Notes under the pieces: model-generated | What the model was told of the DNA's origin: nothing | Seen by the model: the letters and a program-made list of their open reading frames with translations, nothing else | Database searches by the model: none | In this document: piece after piece, positions 18,660 to 25,599 of the stretch | How the letters are laid out: every line of letters begins with the position of its first letter | Numbering within the stretch: position 1 is the first letter of the stretch | Made by a program: the position numbers and the translations under genes | IMG/VR virus record: IMGVR_UViG_3300025401_000005 | Location: 1-51,550 of that record | Length of the DNA: 51,550 bases | DNA from: a virus | Strand: one strand, 5' to 3'

Positions 18660-18886
18660 TGGTTTATTTCCTTTTTGAGTTTAGATAGATCCTTCGATGT
18701 ATTCCTAGCGTCTTGTGGCGTTTCCCATGCCATCATAGCGTCACAGATTGCTACTGCTCTGGTGAGTTGCCCTTCGATCTTCCTGCACAGATCATGGGCA
18801 TCTCTTGTGTCTTCCCAATGCGGGTTTTCAATCCAGTTGTGGCGTAACGCTTCCCCGAATTTATCTGACTGTGGTGTGTCGCTCAT
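18656..18886 (-). CDS. Small helical protein, phage-type hypothetical
   Basis: A 76-residue protein starting MSDTPQSDKFGEALRHNW, chosen because this Met makes an ATGA overlap with the upstream gene; the open frame extends to 18967. It contains a long helix (DLCRKIEGQLTRAVAICDAMM) and ends in Lys-rich residues. The layout, a short Asp/Thr N-terminus followed by an 'ENPHWEDTRDAHDLCRKIE' type helix, recalls small phage proteins of unknown role. Confidence 0.55.
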   Translation of the reverse strand: MSDTPQSDKFGEALRHNWIENPHWEDTRDAHDLCRKIEGQLTRAVAICDAMMAWETPQDARNTSKDLSKLKKEINQ

Positions 18887-19416
18887 TTGAGTTGAACCTT
18901 TTTGTTTCTGGCAAACCATGCCGTCAACGGCGTTCGTCGGTCTTTTTTTTCTGATAAAGCCTCCCATAATTTATCAATCTCCTCACGGAGCCTTGCGACC
19001 TCGTTGTCTTGCTGTTTATCCTTTGCATGGACATTCCCCTCATGGGTGACTTTTGATGCAGGATCTAAACTGACAGGTTCGTTACAATCGCAATGGCTGA
19101 ATTTGTGCGTGGTGTTATGGCAAGTCGGATTAGTTGGTTCCTCTGGCGTTGGGGAGAGTCGGACTCCCTTTTTGAGAAAGTTGTAAAGTTCGCGCTGGGC
19201 CTGTGCGCGAACCGTTTCATCCCAGTGCTGGAGATCGACAGCCGCGCAATGGAGAATCTCGCGGAGCTTTGTGTTCTCCTCGCGCTCGCGGCAAAGTTCG
19301 GTGCGAGAGTGAGACCCATCTGGGTGACGGTTGGTTCCGCATAAAAATGTGGTTCCGTCTGTGAGTGTTGCAAATTCAGCACCGCAGTTGGGGCATTTGT
19401 TTGTGTCGGGGTTCAT
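18883..19416 (-). CDS. Cys/coiled-coil protein carrying an EVARLRE repeat
   Basis: A 177-residue protein starting MNPDTNKCPNCGAEF, chosen because the next two upstream genes also begin MNP and share the same leader context; the frame is open to 19545. The N-terminus holds a zinc-ribbon-like CPNCGAEF ... FLCGTNRHPDG unit. The middle is His/Cys-rich (CHNTTHKFSHCDC) and the C-terminal part has a NEVARLREEIDKLWEALSEK coiled coil. The DNA for that coiled coil (18982-19006) recurs three times in the upstream gene at 19541-19853, suggesting duplication or recombination between these genes. Function is unknown. Confidence 0.6.
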   Translation of the reverse strand: MNPDTNKCPNCGAEFATLTDGTTFLCGTNRHPDGSHSRTELCREREENTKLREILHCAAVDLQHWDETVRAQAQRELYNFLKKGVRLSPTPEEPTNPTCHNTTHKFSHCDCNEPVSLDPASKVTHEGNVHAKDKQQDNEVARLREEIDKLWEALSEKKDRRTPLTAWFARNKKVQLK

Positions 19417-19444
19417 TTTCTTATTGAATTCGGTGTTGATGTTT

Positions 19445-19936
19445 TTATTGATTGTGGGGCTTGTTGGCTTCCTCGCGGAAATAATTGGCGATGCCTTCAT
19501 CCCAGTTTTCGGAAACGGAATCGCATAGCCTTTCCAAAAGCTCACGGAGCCTTTCGACCTCGTTGGATTTTCTTTGTGCGGATTCTGACGCTTCTTGGGC
19601 TACAATATAAAGACGATCGGTCTCTGCTTGGAGCCTTGCGACCTCGTTGGTTTTCTCTGGTGATTGGGCTAAATCCCTCCATTGCTTGATAGTGATCCCA
19701 TCGCTGGCCTCTTGGACTCCATAATAATTGACATATAAAGACCCATCGTTTCTTTGATCAAAACGTAAAATGCATTGTTCGGGCCAGTTCTCTGGAATTC
19801 CGTTGGCGATTTTTAAAAATGGTTTTAATGCCTCACGGAGCCTTGCGACCTCTTTCTCGGCGAGTTGCTTTCTGTGCTCAACGCAAGCGTCGAGGAGTTG
19901 ATTGCTGAACTCGGTAATGCTGTTGTTGGGGTTCAT
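19445..19936 (-). CDS. Coiled-coil protein with three EVARL/EVERL repeats
   Basis: A 163-residue protein starting MNPNNSITEF. Three blocks of the form (N/K)EV(A/E)RL(R/Q)(E/A) lie near residues 28-36, 96-105 and 124-134. Their DNA is nearly identical at 19832-19853, 19631-19650 and 19541-19565, with a fourth copy in the downstream gene. The protein is mostly helical with an aromatic segment near 60-75 (YVNYYGVQEASDGITIKQWRDL) resembling small phage proteins of unknown role. The start overlaps the upstream RNA ligase stop by ATGA. Confidence 0.6.
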   Translation of the reverse strand: MNPNNSITEFSNQLLDACVEHRKQLAEKEVARLREALKPFLKIANGIPENWPEQCILRFDQRNDGSLYVNYYGVQEASDGITIKQWRDLAQSPEKTNEVARLQAETDRLYIVAQEASESAQRKSNEVERLRELLERLCDSVSENWDEGIANYFREEANKPHNQ

Positions 19937-20538
19937 TTTGTTTTTCCTTTCGGTTCCTCGTCTTTTTGAATCGTGACCTTGAATCCCACATTTCCAGCAA
20001 CGTGAAACGCAATCACTCCTTCTGGATTCATGTATCCTTTTACGGCTTGGCTCCCCTCGATCTTTAGCCGCTCAATCTGCTTGTTCGCCTCGTTGAAGTC
20101 TCCGACTCCAAGAATCGGAACAAGGCCACAGCAAGCAGGAAGAACGTCTTGGTATTTCTCAATGCGAGGGTCAGCGGTAGGCATCCTTTGCGGGGCACTT
20201 CCCTCCAAGCACCAACGCTGTACGTTAAATAGGGAGAAGAATTTCTCTCCCTGCGTGTATCCATAGCCACGCTGAATGCCACTTCCCCACCACTCTCCGA
20301 AGTGGGAGCCTACGCCTAGCTCCATCAGGGAGTCTTTATGGGCGTATGCCCACTTAGCGAATCCGTGGTTGTCGTCCTCTGGCGTGATCCAACGTGTGCG
20401 AGATCCGACGAGGAATTGACCATCCTCGGTGATCTTGATTTGTGCGTTGGTGCCGTCGATTTTCTCTGTGACGATCACCTGACGGTTGAGTCGAGCGATC
20501 TTGGGGAATCCCGTGAAGGGTGTGGTGTCGGGGTTCAT
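19933..20538 (-). CDS. Minimal RNA ligase (Rnl2-like nucleotidyltransferase domain)
   Basis: A 201-residue protein starting MNPDTTPFTG; the Met at 20538 overlaps the upstream stop (ATGA). Motif I, EKIDGTNAQI, supplies the presumed adenylated Lys26. GEWWGSGI near 81-88 fits motif III/IIIa, EGVIAFH near 173-179 fits motif IV and FKVTI near 186-190 fits motif V with Lys187. These are the nucleotidyltransferase motifs of the RNA ligase family; T4 Rnl2 is about 330 residues, so this version lacks the C-terminal domain. Likely substrates are nicked RNAs such as cleaved tRNAs, which would fit the phage tRNA gene, but this is inference. Confidence 0.8.
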   Translation of the reverse strand: MNPDTTPFTGFPKIARLNRQVIVTEKIDGTNAQIKITEDGQFLVGSRTRWITPEDDNHGFAKWAYAHKDSLMELGVGSHFGEWWGSGIQRGYGYTQGEKFFSLFNVQRWCLEGSAPQRMPTADPRIEKYQDVLPACCGLVPILGVGDFNEANKQIERLKIEGSQAVKGYMNPEGVIAFHVAGNVGFKVTIQKDEEPKGKTK

Positions 20539-20699
20539 TTCATTTCCTCCATGTTTTCCAATGCCGTTGCACAAATCTCATGGATCTTCAGAGATTTCCC
20601 AAGGCTATTGAACTCCATAACTTTTTTGATCACTTCCTCAAGATAGATGATCTTGAGTTGTAGTTCTGATTCTAATTCTGTTTGCGTATCTTCACTCAT
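20535..20699 (-). CDS. Small acidic helical protein (54 aa)
   Basis: A 54-residue ORF starting MSEDTQTELESELQ and ending MEEMK. It overlaps both neighbours by ATGA (start at 20699 with the upstream stop, stop at 20535 with the RNA ligase start), which is strong support for a real gene. The sequence is a single amphipathic acidic helix. Function is unknown. Confidence 0.65.
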   Translation of the reverse strand: MSEDTQTELESELQLKIIYLEEVIKKVMEFNSLGKSLKIHEICATALENMEEMK

Positions 20700-21184
20700 T
20701 TGTTTCGGTTGTTGTATTGTTGCTGAACATGGCTAGGACAATCCTTAAAGGGTGTATCCAGAAATTGGGCTGGATAACCCTGCTCAATCATCCATTCTCT
20801 GAATGCCTGTGCATCCGTATTCGATATAGGTGTATTGAATACTGGTCTTTGTGGTCTTTGACTCAATGCCGCATAGTCCATTCCCTCGTCCTCGTACCGG
20901 GCTTGATTGATCCATGTGGAAGGATGAGGAATAAACTTGCCCTGTTCTCTTTGCCAATCTGGAGAGGCAATAGCCTTCCGTAGTGCCGCCAGGATGTCCT
21001 CAAGTTGAGGTAGGTTGTTCTTGGCCCATGCCGCCCTTGCCGCCCCCTTCCCTGTCTTGCGTGGATAAGCCTTCCAGAACACATCAAAAGCCTCTCCAAT
21101 GGCTTTCAGATTGCGTCTAGGCTTTTTTCCTGCTGGTTCGTATGCCCTGCCACAGCAGGGGCAAGTGTCATCAGAATTGCTCAT
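20696..21184 (-). CDS. DnaT/helicase-loader-like replication protein
   Basis: A 162-residue protein. The N-terminus has a C-x-C-C zinc-knuckle-like start (TCPCCGRAYEP). The core (about residues 32-95) matches a pattern common in phage replication initiators and loaders: FDVFWKAYPRKTGKGAARAAW, then a helix with ALRKAI, then GKFIPHPSTWINQARYEDE. Proteins with this C-terminal module are thought to recruit the host replicative helicase. This is the best candidate for linking phage origin melting to host DnaB, because no phage helicase or primase is visible. It overlaps the upstream nuclease gene by 14 bases. Confidence 0.72.
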   Translation of the reverse strand: MSNSDDTCPCCGRAYEPAGKKPRRNLKAIGEAFDVFWKAYPRKTGKGAARAAWAKNNLPQLEDILAALRKAIASPDWQREQGKFIPHPSTWINQARYEDEGMDYAALSQRPQRPVFNTPISNTDAQAFREWMIEQGYPAQFLDTPFKDCPSHVQQQYNNRNK

Positions 21185-21512
21185 AGACCCACTCCTTTTT
21201 CTTATACTGAACAGCAGTAAATATAAACCAAGGATGCATTTCAGCGGCTACTTTAATTTTTATTCTACCTGCTTGATGCCAAAACCCCTTAATTTCTATA
21301 AACTCAATAGATCCATCTTTATGAATTAATAGAAAATCAGGAGTATAGGTTGTTAATTTTGCCAGCTTCAATGCCATAGCCTCAAACTGGTAGTGATGGA
21401 TCTCTCCTGCTTTCTTTCGTTCCTCTAGCAAAGCGGCGTAGGCTTGCTCTGTCTTGTTCATCTTACCCGCCACTCGCCGGGTAGTGTTTCCTTTGGCCCT
21501 AAAGTGTCTCAT
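21171..21512 (-). CDS. DUF1064-like PD-(D/E)XK nuclease
   Basis: A 113-residue protein (start at 21512 chosen; MNKTEQAYAALLEE at 21461 is an alternative and the open frame reaches 21548). After the NKTE motif it shows a typical PD-(D/E)XK core: YTPDFLLIHKDG with the Asp, then IEFIEIKGFW with the E-x-K pair, then GRIKIKVAAEMHP. This matches the small phage DUF1064-type nucleases, proposed to resolve branched DNA or make specific nicks. It overlaps genes on both sides. It lies in the recombination operon with RecT and the exonuclease. Confidence 0.72.
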   Translation of the reverse strand: MRHFRAKGNTTRRVAGKMNKTEQAYAALLEERKKAGEIHHYQFEAMALKLAKLTTYTPDFLLIHKDGSIEFIEIKGFWHQAGRIKIKVAAEMHPWFIFTAVQYKKKEWVYEQF

Positions 21513-21840
21513 CGTATGCAGATTTCTTGCACTTGAAGATGCCTTCAAGGTCTGGTTCCTGTCTCATGATCAAACGACTATATGCCGCACGAAAATCATT
21601 GGAGAGTCGGTATTCCTCCTCGGATTCCGTGGTCATGTAGTAGTTCCAGCGGAGAACTTCGTAAAGCATTCCGATACCAACTACGGCATCTGGTCTACGC
21701 TCCCGAAACTTCCTAGCTAGGTTGACTAGGTTTTTGTAAACATGGGGATTGTTGGCATGAAAGCGGTCAAACCGGGATGCCATATCGTCCAAGGGATTCT
21801 CCTCAATAGGGGAGAAGTCAAAGTCGAATTGATCACTCAT
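21499..21840 (-). CDS. Conserved-type phage protein of unknown function
   Basis: A 113-residue protein with an acidic N-terminus and a core pattern (FDRFHANNPHVYKNLVNLARKF, then GIGMLYEVLRWNYY, then SNDFRAAYSRLIMRQEPDLEGIF) that I recognise as widespread among phage hypothetical proteins next to replication and recombination genes. No catalytic residues are obvious. The start overlaps the upstream stop by ATGA and the stop overlaps the DUF1064-like gene by 14 bases. Confidence 0.7.
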   Translation of the reverse strand: MSDQFDFDFSPIEENPLDDMASRFDRFHANNPHVYKNLVNLARKFRERRPDAVVGIGMLYEVLRWNYYMTTESEEEYRLSNDFRAAYSRLIMRQEPDLEGIFKCKKSAYDETL

Positions 21841-22034
21841 TGTTTCGGGAAGTTAATTTGACTTTTGTTGTTTGAGTAGCAGTCGAGGTTGGAAAAAGTC
21901 CTCTGAACCGATCTCCTTCCTGCATCGAATGCCGCCATGATCCGCTCCTCTAGTGAAGGAATACGATTATTCTCCCCAAGGAATCGGATGTGTTCACCAT
22001 TGATGTATTCATGTGCTTCTTTAGAGTAGTTCAT
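21837..22034 (-). CDS. Small protein of unknown function
   Basis: A 65-residue hydrophilic protein (MNYSKEAHEYINGEHIRF) with a helical middle (LEERIMAAFDAGRRSVQRTF) and an Asn/Lys-rich end. It overlaps both neighbours by ATGA within the recombination operon. No family is recognised. Confidence 0.6.
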   Translation of the reverse strand: MNYSKEAHEYINGEHIRFLGENNRIPSLEERIMAAFDAGRRSVQRTFSNLDCYSNNKSQINFPKQ

Positions 22035-22258
22035 ACGAGTCCATTTTCAATTGCCGCCCGATCCATGAAGGTTGAGAAAAGGTAAGTGAACCTATTCTGA
22101 TCCAGCTTTCCTGCTTCTGTTTTAGACATAGCTTTCGCTTCTGCCTCGGCATCTGGAATGAGTTTGTTGCGTTCAGCAATGTACTCACAGTTGTGCCAGA
22201 CAGGAACCTCCTGCTGGAATGCGACTTCCAGACAGGAGCAATACCTTGGAACCATCAT
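22031..22258 (-). CDS. Small Cys-containing protein of unknown function
   Basis: A 75-residue protein beginning MMVPRYCSCLEVAF. The two adjacent Met codons offer starts at 22258 or 22255; the first gives the ATGA overlap with the upstream gene. It has CSC near the N-terminus, a third Cys at about residue 24 and a C-terminal helix (YLFSTFMDRAAIENG). Function is unknown. Confidence 0.55.
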   Translation of the reverse strand: MMVPRYCSCLEVAFQQEVPVWHNCEYIAERNKLIPDAEAEAKAMSKTEAGKLDQNRFTYLFSTFMDRAAIENGLV

Positions 22259-22512
22259 TTGTGAAGAGAAATAATGGTGATGAGAGTGATGACTCCCAGG
22301 ATGATTCCAATGAATACAATCCGGGCAATCGTCAGCAGATCCTCAATCCTTTCTTTAAGCTCAAGAATCTCTGTGTGGTGATGGCGAACAGTCTCAAGGA
22401 GGTGGGTTGACTCCCTGTTTTGGAAGTCAAGTCCAGCCTCCAATTGAAGTACTTTTTCCTCAATAGGAGTAGGTGCTACTTTTTTTGTGCGCGGTTTTCT
22501 GGTTGTGGTCAT
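22255..22512 (-). CDS. Coiled-coil protein with C-terminal membrane anchor
   Basis: An 85-residue protein: a basic N-terminus (TTTRKPRTKK), a coiled coil over residues about 18-58 (HHHTEILELKERIEDL), then one transmembrane helix at about 60-82 (ARIVFIGIILGVITLITII) ending in SLHK. Topology is a cytoplasmic coiled coil with a tail anchor. It sits after an A/C-rich leader (aaccagcaaccacgcacc). It might tether the recombination or replication complex to the membrane or act in exclusion; both are guesses. Confidence 0.6.
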   Translation of the reverse strand: MTTTRKPRTKKVAPTPIEEKVLQLEAGLDFQNRESTHLLETVRHHHTEILELKERIEDLLTIARIVFIGIILGVITLITIISLHK

Positions 22513-22541
22513 GTGGTGCGTGGTTGCTGGTTGGGTTGTGG

Positions 22542-22865
22542 TTAGAATGGGATCTCGTCCTCATCATCTTCCTGTACAACAGGCTTCGGACGATTCTTGA
22601 ATGCGGGTGCGGGTTTGATATTGTCGGCAAAGCTCCTTGTGGTCTTCACCTTGTAGTTTCCCAATATCGGAGCCTTCTTGCCGGCATCTCTGGATGCCTT
22701 GGAAAGACTCTGCTTAATAACTCCATCATTCCCGTACTGATCGGGAACCTCTGTTCCTGTTTCATCGGTGTTTGGAAACATGACAATGTCCAAATACTTT
22801 GCGGTTTTTCCCTGGTACAGTTCCTCTTTGAGGATCTTCGTTACATCTATTTTTCCTGTTATCAT
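22542..22865 (-). CDS. SSB-like single-stranded DNA-binding protein (candidate)
   Basis: A 107-residue protein ending EDDEDEIPF, the acidic tail with terminal Ile-Pro-Phe typical of bacterial and phage SSBs, which recruits SSB-interacting partners. The N-terminal half (ITGKIDVTKILKEELYQGKTAKYLDIVMFPN) has beta-strand patterning compatible with an OB fold, followed by a Lys-rich linker. It is shorter than classical SSB (about 170 residues). Position between RecT/exonuclease and the replication genes supports the call. It begins after an A-rich leader (caacaaaaaagt) with no Shine-Dalgarno. Confidence 0.65.
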   Translation of the reverse strand: MITGKIDVTKILKEELYQGKTAKYLDIVMFPNTDETGTEVPDQYGNDGVIKQSLSKASRDAGKKAPILGNYKVKTTRSFADNIKPAPAFKNRPKPVVQEDDEDEIPF

Positions 22866-22880
22866 ACTTTTTTGTTGCTT

Positions 22881-23081
22881 TTATGTTGTTGTTACTGGTT
22901 CCCCTCCCTCACCTATGAAACCTTCAACGGTGAGGTAGCGGAACAGATTCTGTACTTCTTGTGGCTTGACGCGCCGATTGTCGGCTGGTGTTGCCATGAA
23001 GCTACCTTCTCTCCAAATGACGACCCATTCGCGCCGTTTGAATTGAATGTAAAGTGCCCGGTCATAATTGTCATTTGTCAC
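22881..23081 (-). CDS. Small protein, GTG start, overlapping the exonuclease gene
   Basis: A 66-residue protein reading (V/M)TNDNYDRALYIQFKRRE. The open frame extends upstream to 23390 inside the exonuclease gene in another frame. The most economical start is GTG at 23081, which overlaps the exonuclease stop by 11 bases; no ATG lies between it and the conserved-looking region. Two beta-rich stretches (EWVVIWREGSFM) and a helix (QEVQNLFRYLT) suggest a small folded protein. Function is unknown. Confidence 0.5.
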   Translation of the reverse strand: MTNDNYDRALYIQFKRREWVVIWREGSFMATPADNRRVKPQEVQNLFRYLTVEGFIGEGGEPVTTT

Positions 23082-24162
23082 GCTTGATGCCTGGTTCGCC
23101 TTCGGATGTTTCGATGAGCCAGCCAAGTGCCTCGTCGAGTTTAGCCTTTGCATCCCGGCCCTTTGTGCCTGTTGCCTTTGCAACTGCTTTTTCCAATGCC
23201 GTGACGCTGATCTTTGCACAAGATAAGATAGCATCTGATGACAGAGTACCAGAAAGTGCAGATATAGCGGCGTTCGTATCGGAAACACTTCTGGATGTTC
23301 GCCCTTTTGACAGGGACAGTCCAGCAATTTGCGCCCCTGCAATAAGCCTTGTCTTGAGTTCCTTTCGGATCTCGGCAATGAAGTCCTCAACTACCTCGGC
23401 CTTGGCATCCAAGGAGGCTAATTCCTCATTTGAAAGCGTCGATACGGAAACGCTGGAGGCTATCTGAAGCGTTGTTGTAGCGGCTTGTTGGTTGCCATAA
23501 GCCTCTGGACAAATGCTTTTAGCACGACACCATTTGCAAGCATCTGGACTAGGAGTTCTTGGAGCGTCAGGAAATGATGAAGTATGAACGATGCCAAGGA
23601 TTTCCTTTTCAGCCTGTGCTAACTCATCCTCATTGTACTCGGCAATCGTCTTGGCTCCTGCCATTGGCTGAATGATCGCAACATAGATGGTCTTGAGTTG
23701 GGGAAATGCCTTCTTGACCAAGACCGCATATGCTCGGAGTTGGTAATTTTCAGCGGCATTGCTCTGTGCGTTTCGACCTGTCTTGTAATCGGTGATGAGT
23801 GCTGTCTCCTCACCAAAGAAGTCGATCCTGTCAATCGCTCCAGAGAATAGATTTTCTTTGAAGAGTTCGTCGTAATACCAATACCTTTCCTCGACGATCT
23901 CCTTGGTGCGTTCACCAAGATCCAGTTGAGCAATTAACTCATTGAATTGAGATAAACATCTTGTGGCGATTTCTTGCCCCTCTTCGGTGAGAGAATCGTA
24001 CTTCTTGGTTCCCGCTAGGACGGCATGAATATCCGTTCCCAACTGCATATACTTATTCTCCTCCTGTGGAGGTAGCGTGGACTCTAGGTTCCAGCTACCG
24101 GGGCATAGGGCAAGTCGAGAGATGCCGCTACAGGAGGGCTTTCCGTTGCGTTCGTCAGTCAT
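23071..24162 (-). CDS. DUF2800-like Cas4/RecB-type exonuclease
   Basis: A 363-residue protein starting MTDERNGKPS (ATGA overlap at 24162; the frame is open to 24186). The PD-(D/E)XK core is GAIDRIDFF near 109-115, then ITDYKTG near 123-129 with the Asp and Lys, then a QLRAYA motif. Four cysteines at about 20, 209, 212 and 218 (LALCPGSW; DACKWCRAKSICP) match the Fe-S cluster of Cas4/AddB-like nucleases. With RecT immediately upstream it forms a phage exonuclease/annealase pair: end resection followed by strand annealing, probably to make concatemers. The C-terminal 140 residues are variable and helical. Confidence 0.85.
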   Translation of the reverse strand: MTDERNGKPSCSGISRLALCPGSWNLESTLPPQEENKYMQLGTDIHAVLAGTKKYDSLTEEGQEIATRCLSQFNELIAQLDLGERTKEIVEERYWYYDELFKENLFSGAIDRIDFFGEETALITDYKTGRNAQSNAAENYQLRAYAVLVKKAFPQLKTIYVAIIQPMAGAKTIAEYNEDELAQAEKEILGIVHTSSFPDAPRTPSPDACKWCRAKSICPEAYGNQQAATTTLQIASSVSVSTLSNEELASLDAKAEVVEDFIAEIRKELKTRLIAGAQIAGLSLSKGRTSRSVSDTNAAISALSGTLSSDAILSCAKISVTALEKAVAKATGTKGRDAKAKLDEALGWLIETSEGEPGIKRDK

Positions 24163-24452
24163 TTTTTTTGAGCAGTTTTTGTGCAAGATTCAAGAAATCT
24201 TTGAATAAAGTTCTTTCCTTCAATCATCTTGCAGTAATTATTCCTTTTTCTTTCTTCTTCAGTTTTTTTAATTAGATCAAATGAGTGTTTGTAAAATTCT
24301 AATTCCTTTTTTGCTTTAATTGTTTTCTCCTCATAATCATTCAGTTTATTGATTGTTACTCTCATCCAATGCTGAAAAAACCTTGAAGGAAGTTCGTTAT
24401 GGATTTGCATGAGAATTGATACCAACTCTCTATGAGTTATGTTTTTAATCAT
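24159..24452 (-). CDS. Small basic helical protein, AT-rich gene
   Basis: A 97-residue Lys/Glu-rich helical protein (MIKNITHRELVSILMQ). The gene is clearly AT-richer than both neighbours and interrupts the RecT-exonuclease pair, suggesting a late insertion. It overlaps the exonuclease start by ATGA and begins one base after the RecT stop. Function is unknown; a DNA-binding accessory role would fit charge and place but is not shown by any motif. Confidence 0.6.
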   Translation of the reverse strand: MIKNITHRELVSILMQIHNELPSRFFQHWMRVTINKLNDYEEKTIKAKKELEFYKHSFDLIKKTEEERKRNNYCKMIEGKNFIQRFLESCTKTAQKK

Positions 24453-24453
24453 A

Positions 24454-25260
24454 TTAGAGTGCTGGTTTGAATGATTTGACTTGCTCCCAATTCTTGATGA
24501 GTCGAGTGATTACCTTTTCGGGTATGTCGAAAATATAGATGTTCCGATCCGTAATGATCTTTTTCGCATACAGGAAATGAAGAACATGATCGTCGGAGAT
24601 GTTGTCCGTAGTCATCATGCTAACCAGTAAATCAACAGGAGTCTGTGGAAGCTCTTTGGTAGCCTCTGGAGCCTCCTGTGGCTCGGTTTCTTCCACCAAC
24701 TCGGCAACGATAGGGGTTGCTTCTTCAGCCTTGATTACAGGCTTTTCTATACGAACTGGCTTGGTATCAAAATCCTGTACTTCCTCGGCAAGATACACTC
24801 CATTTAGGCAAGCGGGGTACAGGGCGCGAACCAGTTCAGCAACGCAACGGGCTGAAAGCATAGCACAAGGATATGTCTTCCAGTTCTGTTTGCCGGTGAG
24901 GCCGGCGGCGTTTGCCCTGTCCATAGTCCAGGTCACTTGGAGAGTTCCTCCCGCTGGATGCTTTCCTTCCAGAATGCATTCCTTGTCCGTTCGTTTGATC
25001 CATTGGATGGTTCCTCCTGCTTGCTGGAACCGGGCGAGACAGGCTTGTGACTTCAAGGCCGGTCGGCCTTGGATCACATCGTATTCAGCACAAATTGATG
25101 CGAATGGTTTGTTCTCGGAGACTGCAAGGAGTCCCAGGGCGAGTGCCTGTTCTGGACTCTTCATACCGAAAAGTCCTGATTTTGCGATGGCAAGTGCCAT
25201 GCGCTCCATTTCCCCCATAGAGGGTTGACTAACAGCTAGGGTATTAGTATTGGTGTTCAT
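24454..25260 (-). CDS. recT: RecT-family single-strand annealing recombinase
   Basis: A 268-residue protein. Residues about 10-175 show the RecT pattern: MERMALAIAKSGLFGMKSPEQAL, then a segment of the type LGLLAVSENKPFASICAEY, GRPALKSQACLARFQQAGG, and KQNWKTYPCAMLSARCVAELVR, which is strongly characteristic. The C-terminal third is a Glu/Pro-rich linker with a small helical end. It anneals resected strands together with the DUF2800-like nuclease encoded downstream. It is the first gene of its operon, with the A/C-rich leader gcaaccacgcaaccacaatac and a strong hairpin (25291-25322) just upstream. Confidence 0.85.
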   Translation of the reverse strand: MNTNTNTLAVSQPSMGEMERMALAIAKSGLFGMKSPEQALALGLLAVSENKPFASICAEYDVIQGRPALKSQACLARFQQAGGTIQWIKRTDKECILEGKHPAGGTLQVTWTMDRANAAGLTGKQNWKTYPCAMLSARCVAELVRALYPACLNGVYLAEEVQDFDTKPVRIEKPVIKAEEATPIVAELVEETEPQEAPEATKELPQTPVDLLVSMMTTDNISDDHVLHFLYAKKIITDRNIYIFDIPEKVITRLIKNWEQVKSFKPAL

Positions 25261-25290
25261 GTATTGTGGTTGCGTGGTTGCTCTGCAATG

Positions 25291-25322
25291 TCGGGCGGGA
25301 GTTGTTCATGGCTCCCGCCCGA
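25291..25322. terminator. Perfect 11-bp hairpin between two leftward operons
   Basis: TCGGGCGGGAG at 25291-25301 pairs perfectly with CTCCCGCCCGA at 25312-25322 around a 10-base loop. On the + strand it is followed by TCCTTTTT, so the intrinsic-terminator geometry faces rightward, against the genes. On the - strand it separates the small-gene operon (ending 25337) from recT (starting 25260) without a U-tract. It may be a processing or stabilising hairpin for the leftward mRNA, or a terminator for antisense transcription. Confidence 0.6.
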
Positions 25323-25336
25323 TCCTTTTTAACTCC

Positions 25337-25456
25337 TTATTTCTTCTTTGCGCCCTTGTTCATCATTGAACTAGCGGACTTCATCTTGGTTGCTTTTGCG
25401 GCGGGTTTTGCCTTCTCCATCTTGGGCATTTTGCCCTTGGTCATCATCTTCTTCAT
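25337..25456 (-). CDS. Tiny Lys/Met-rich basic protein (39 aa)
   Basis: A 39-residue protein, MKKMMTKGKMPKMEK..., containing about 8 Met and 14 Lys and no acidic residue except one. Start overlaps the upstream stop by ATGA. Its composition resembles small phage histone-like or nucleic-acid-binding peptides. Tiny Lys-rich proteins next to the DUF6321-type gene are frequent in aquatic phages, but no function is established that I know of. Confidence 0.5.
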   Translation of the reverse strand: MKKMMTKGKMPKMEKAKPAAKATKMKSASSMMNKGAKKK

Positions 25457-25599
25457 TTTCTTTTGGTTTTGGTTTTGGGTTTGCGGCCCTTGGTTTCTGG
25501 TTTTTCCTTCTTCTGTTTTTTGACAGGAGAAATTTCTTCTTCTACTGGTGCGGTCTGGTTCAGCTTCTTGCGAATCAGTTCTTTTAGAGCGTCGAGCAT
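25453..25599 (-). CDS. Small basic protein (48 aa), Lys-rich tail
   Basis: A 48-residue protein: a short amphipathic helix (MLDALKELIRKKLNQ), an acidic turn (VEEEIS) and a Lys-rich tail (KPKTKTKRK). Start shares one base with the upstream stop (TAATG) and stop overlaps the next start (ATGA), so it fills the space between two genes with no gap. Function is unknown. Confidence 0.5.
   Translation of the reverse strand: MLDALKELIRKKLNQTAPVEEEISPVKKQKKEKPETKGRKPKTKTKRK

Noticed and set aside
22881-23390. 169-codon ORF on the - strand starting inside the exonuclease gene
   Set aside because: Only its last 66 codons (from GTG at 23081) lie outside the exonuclease frame and look coding; the first part is an out-of-frame shadow.
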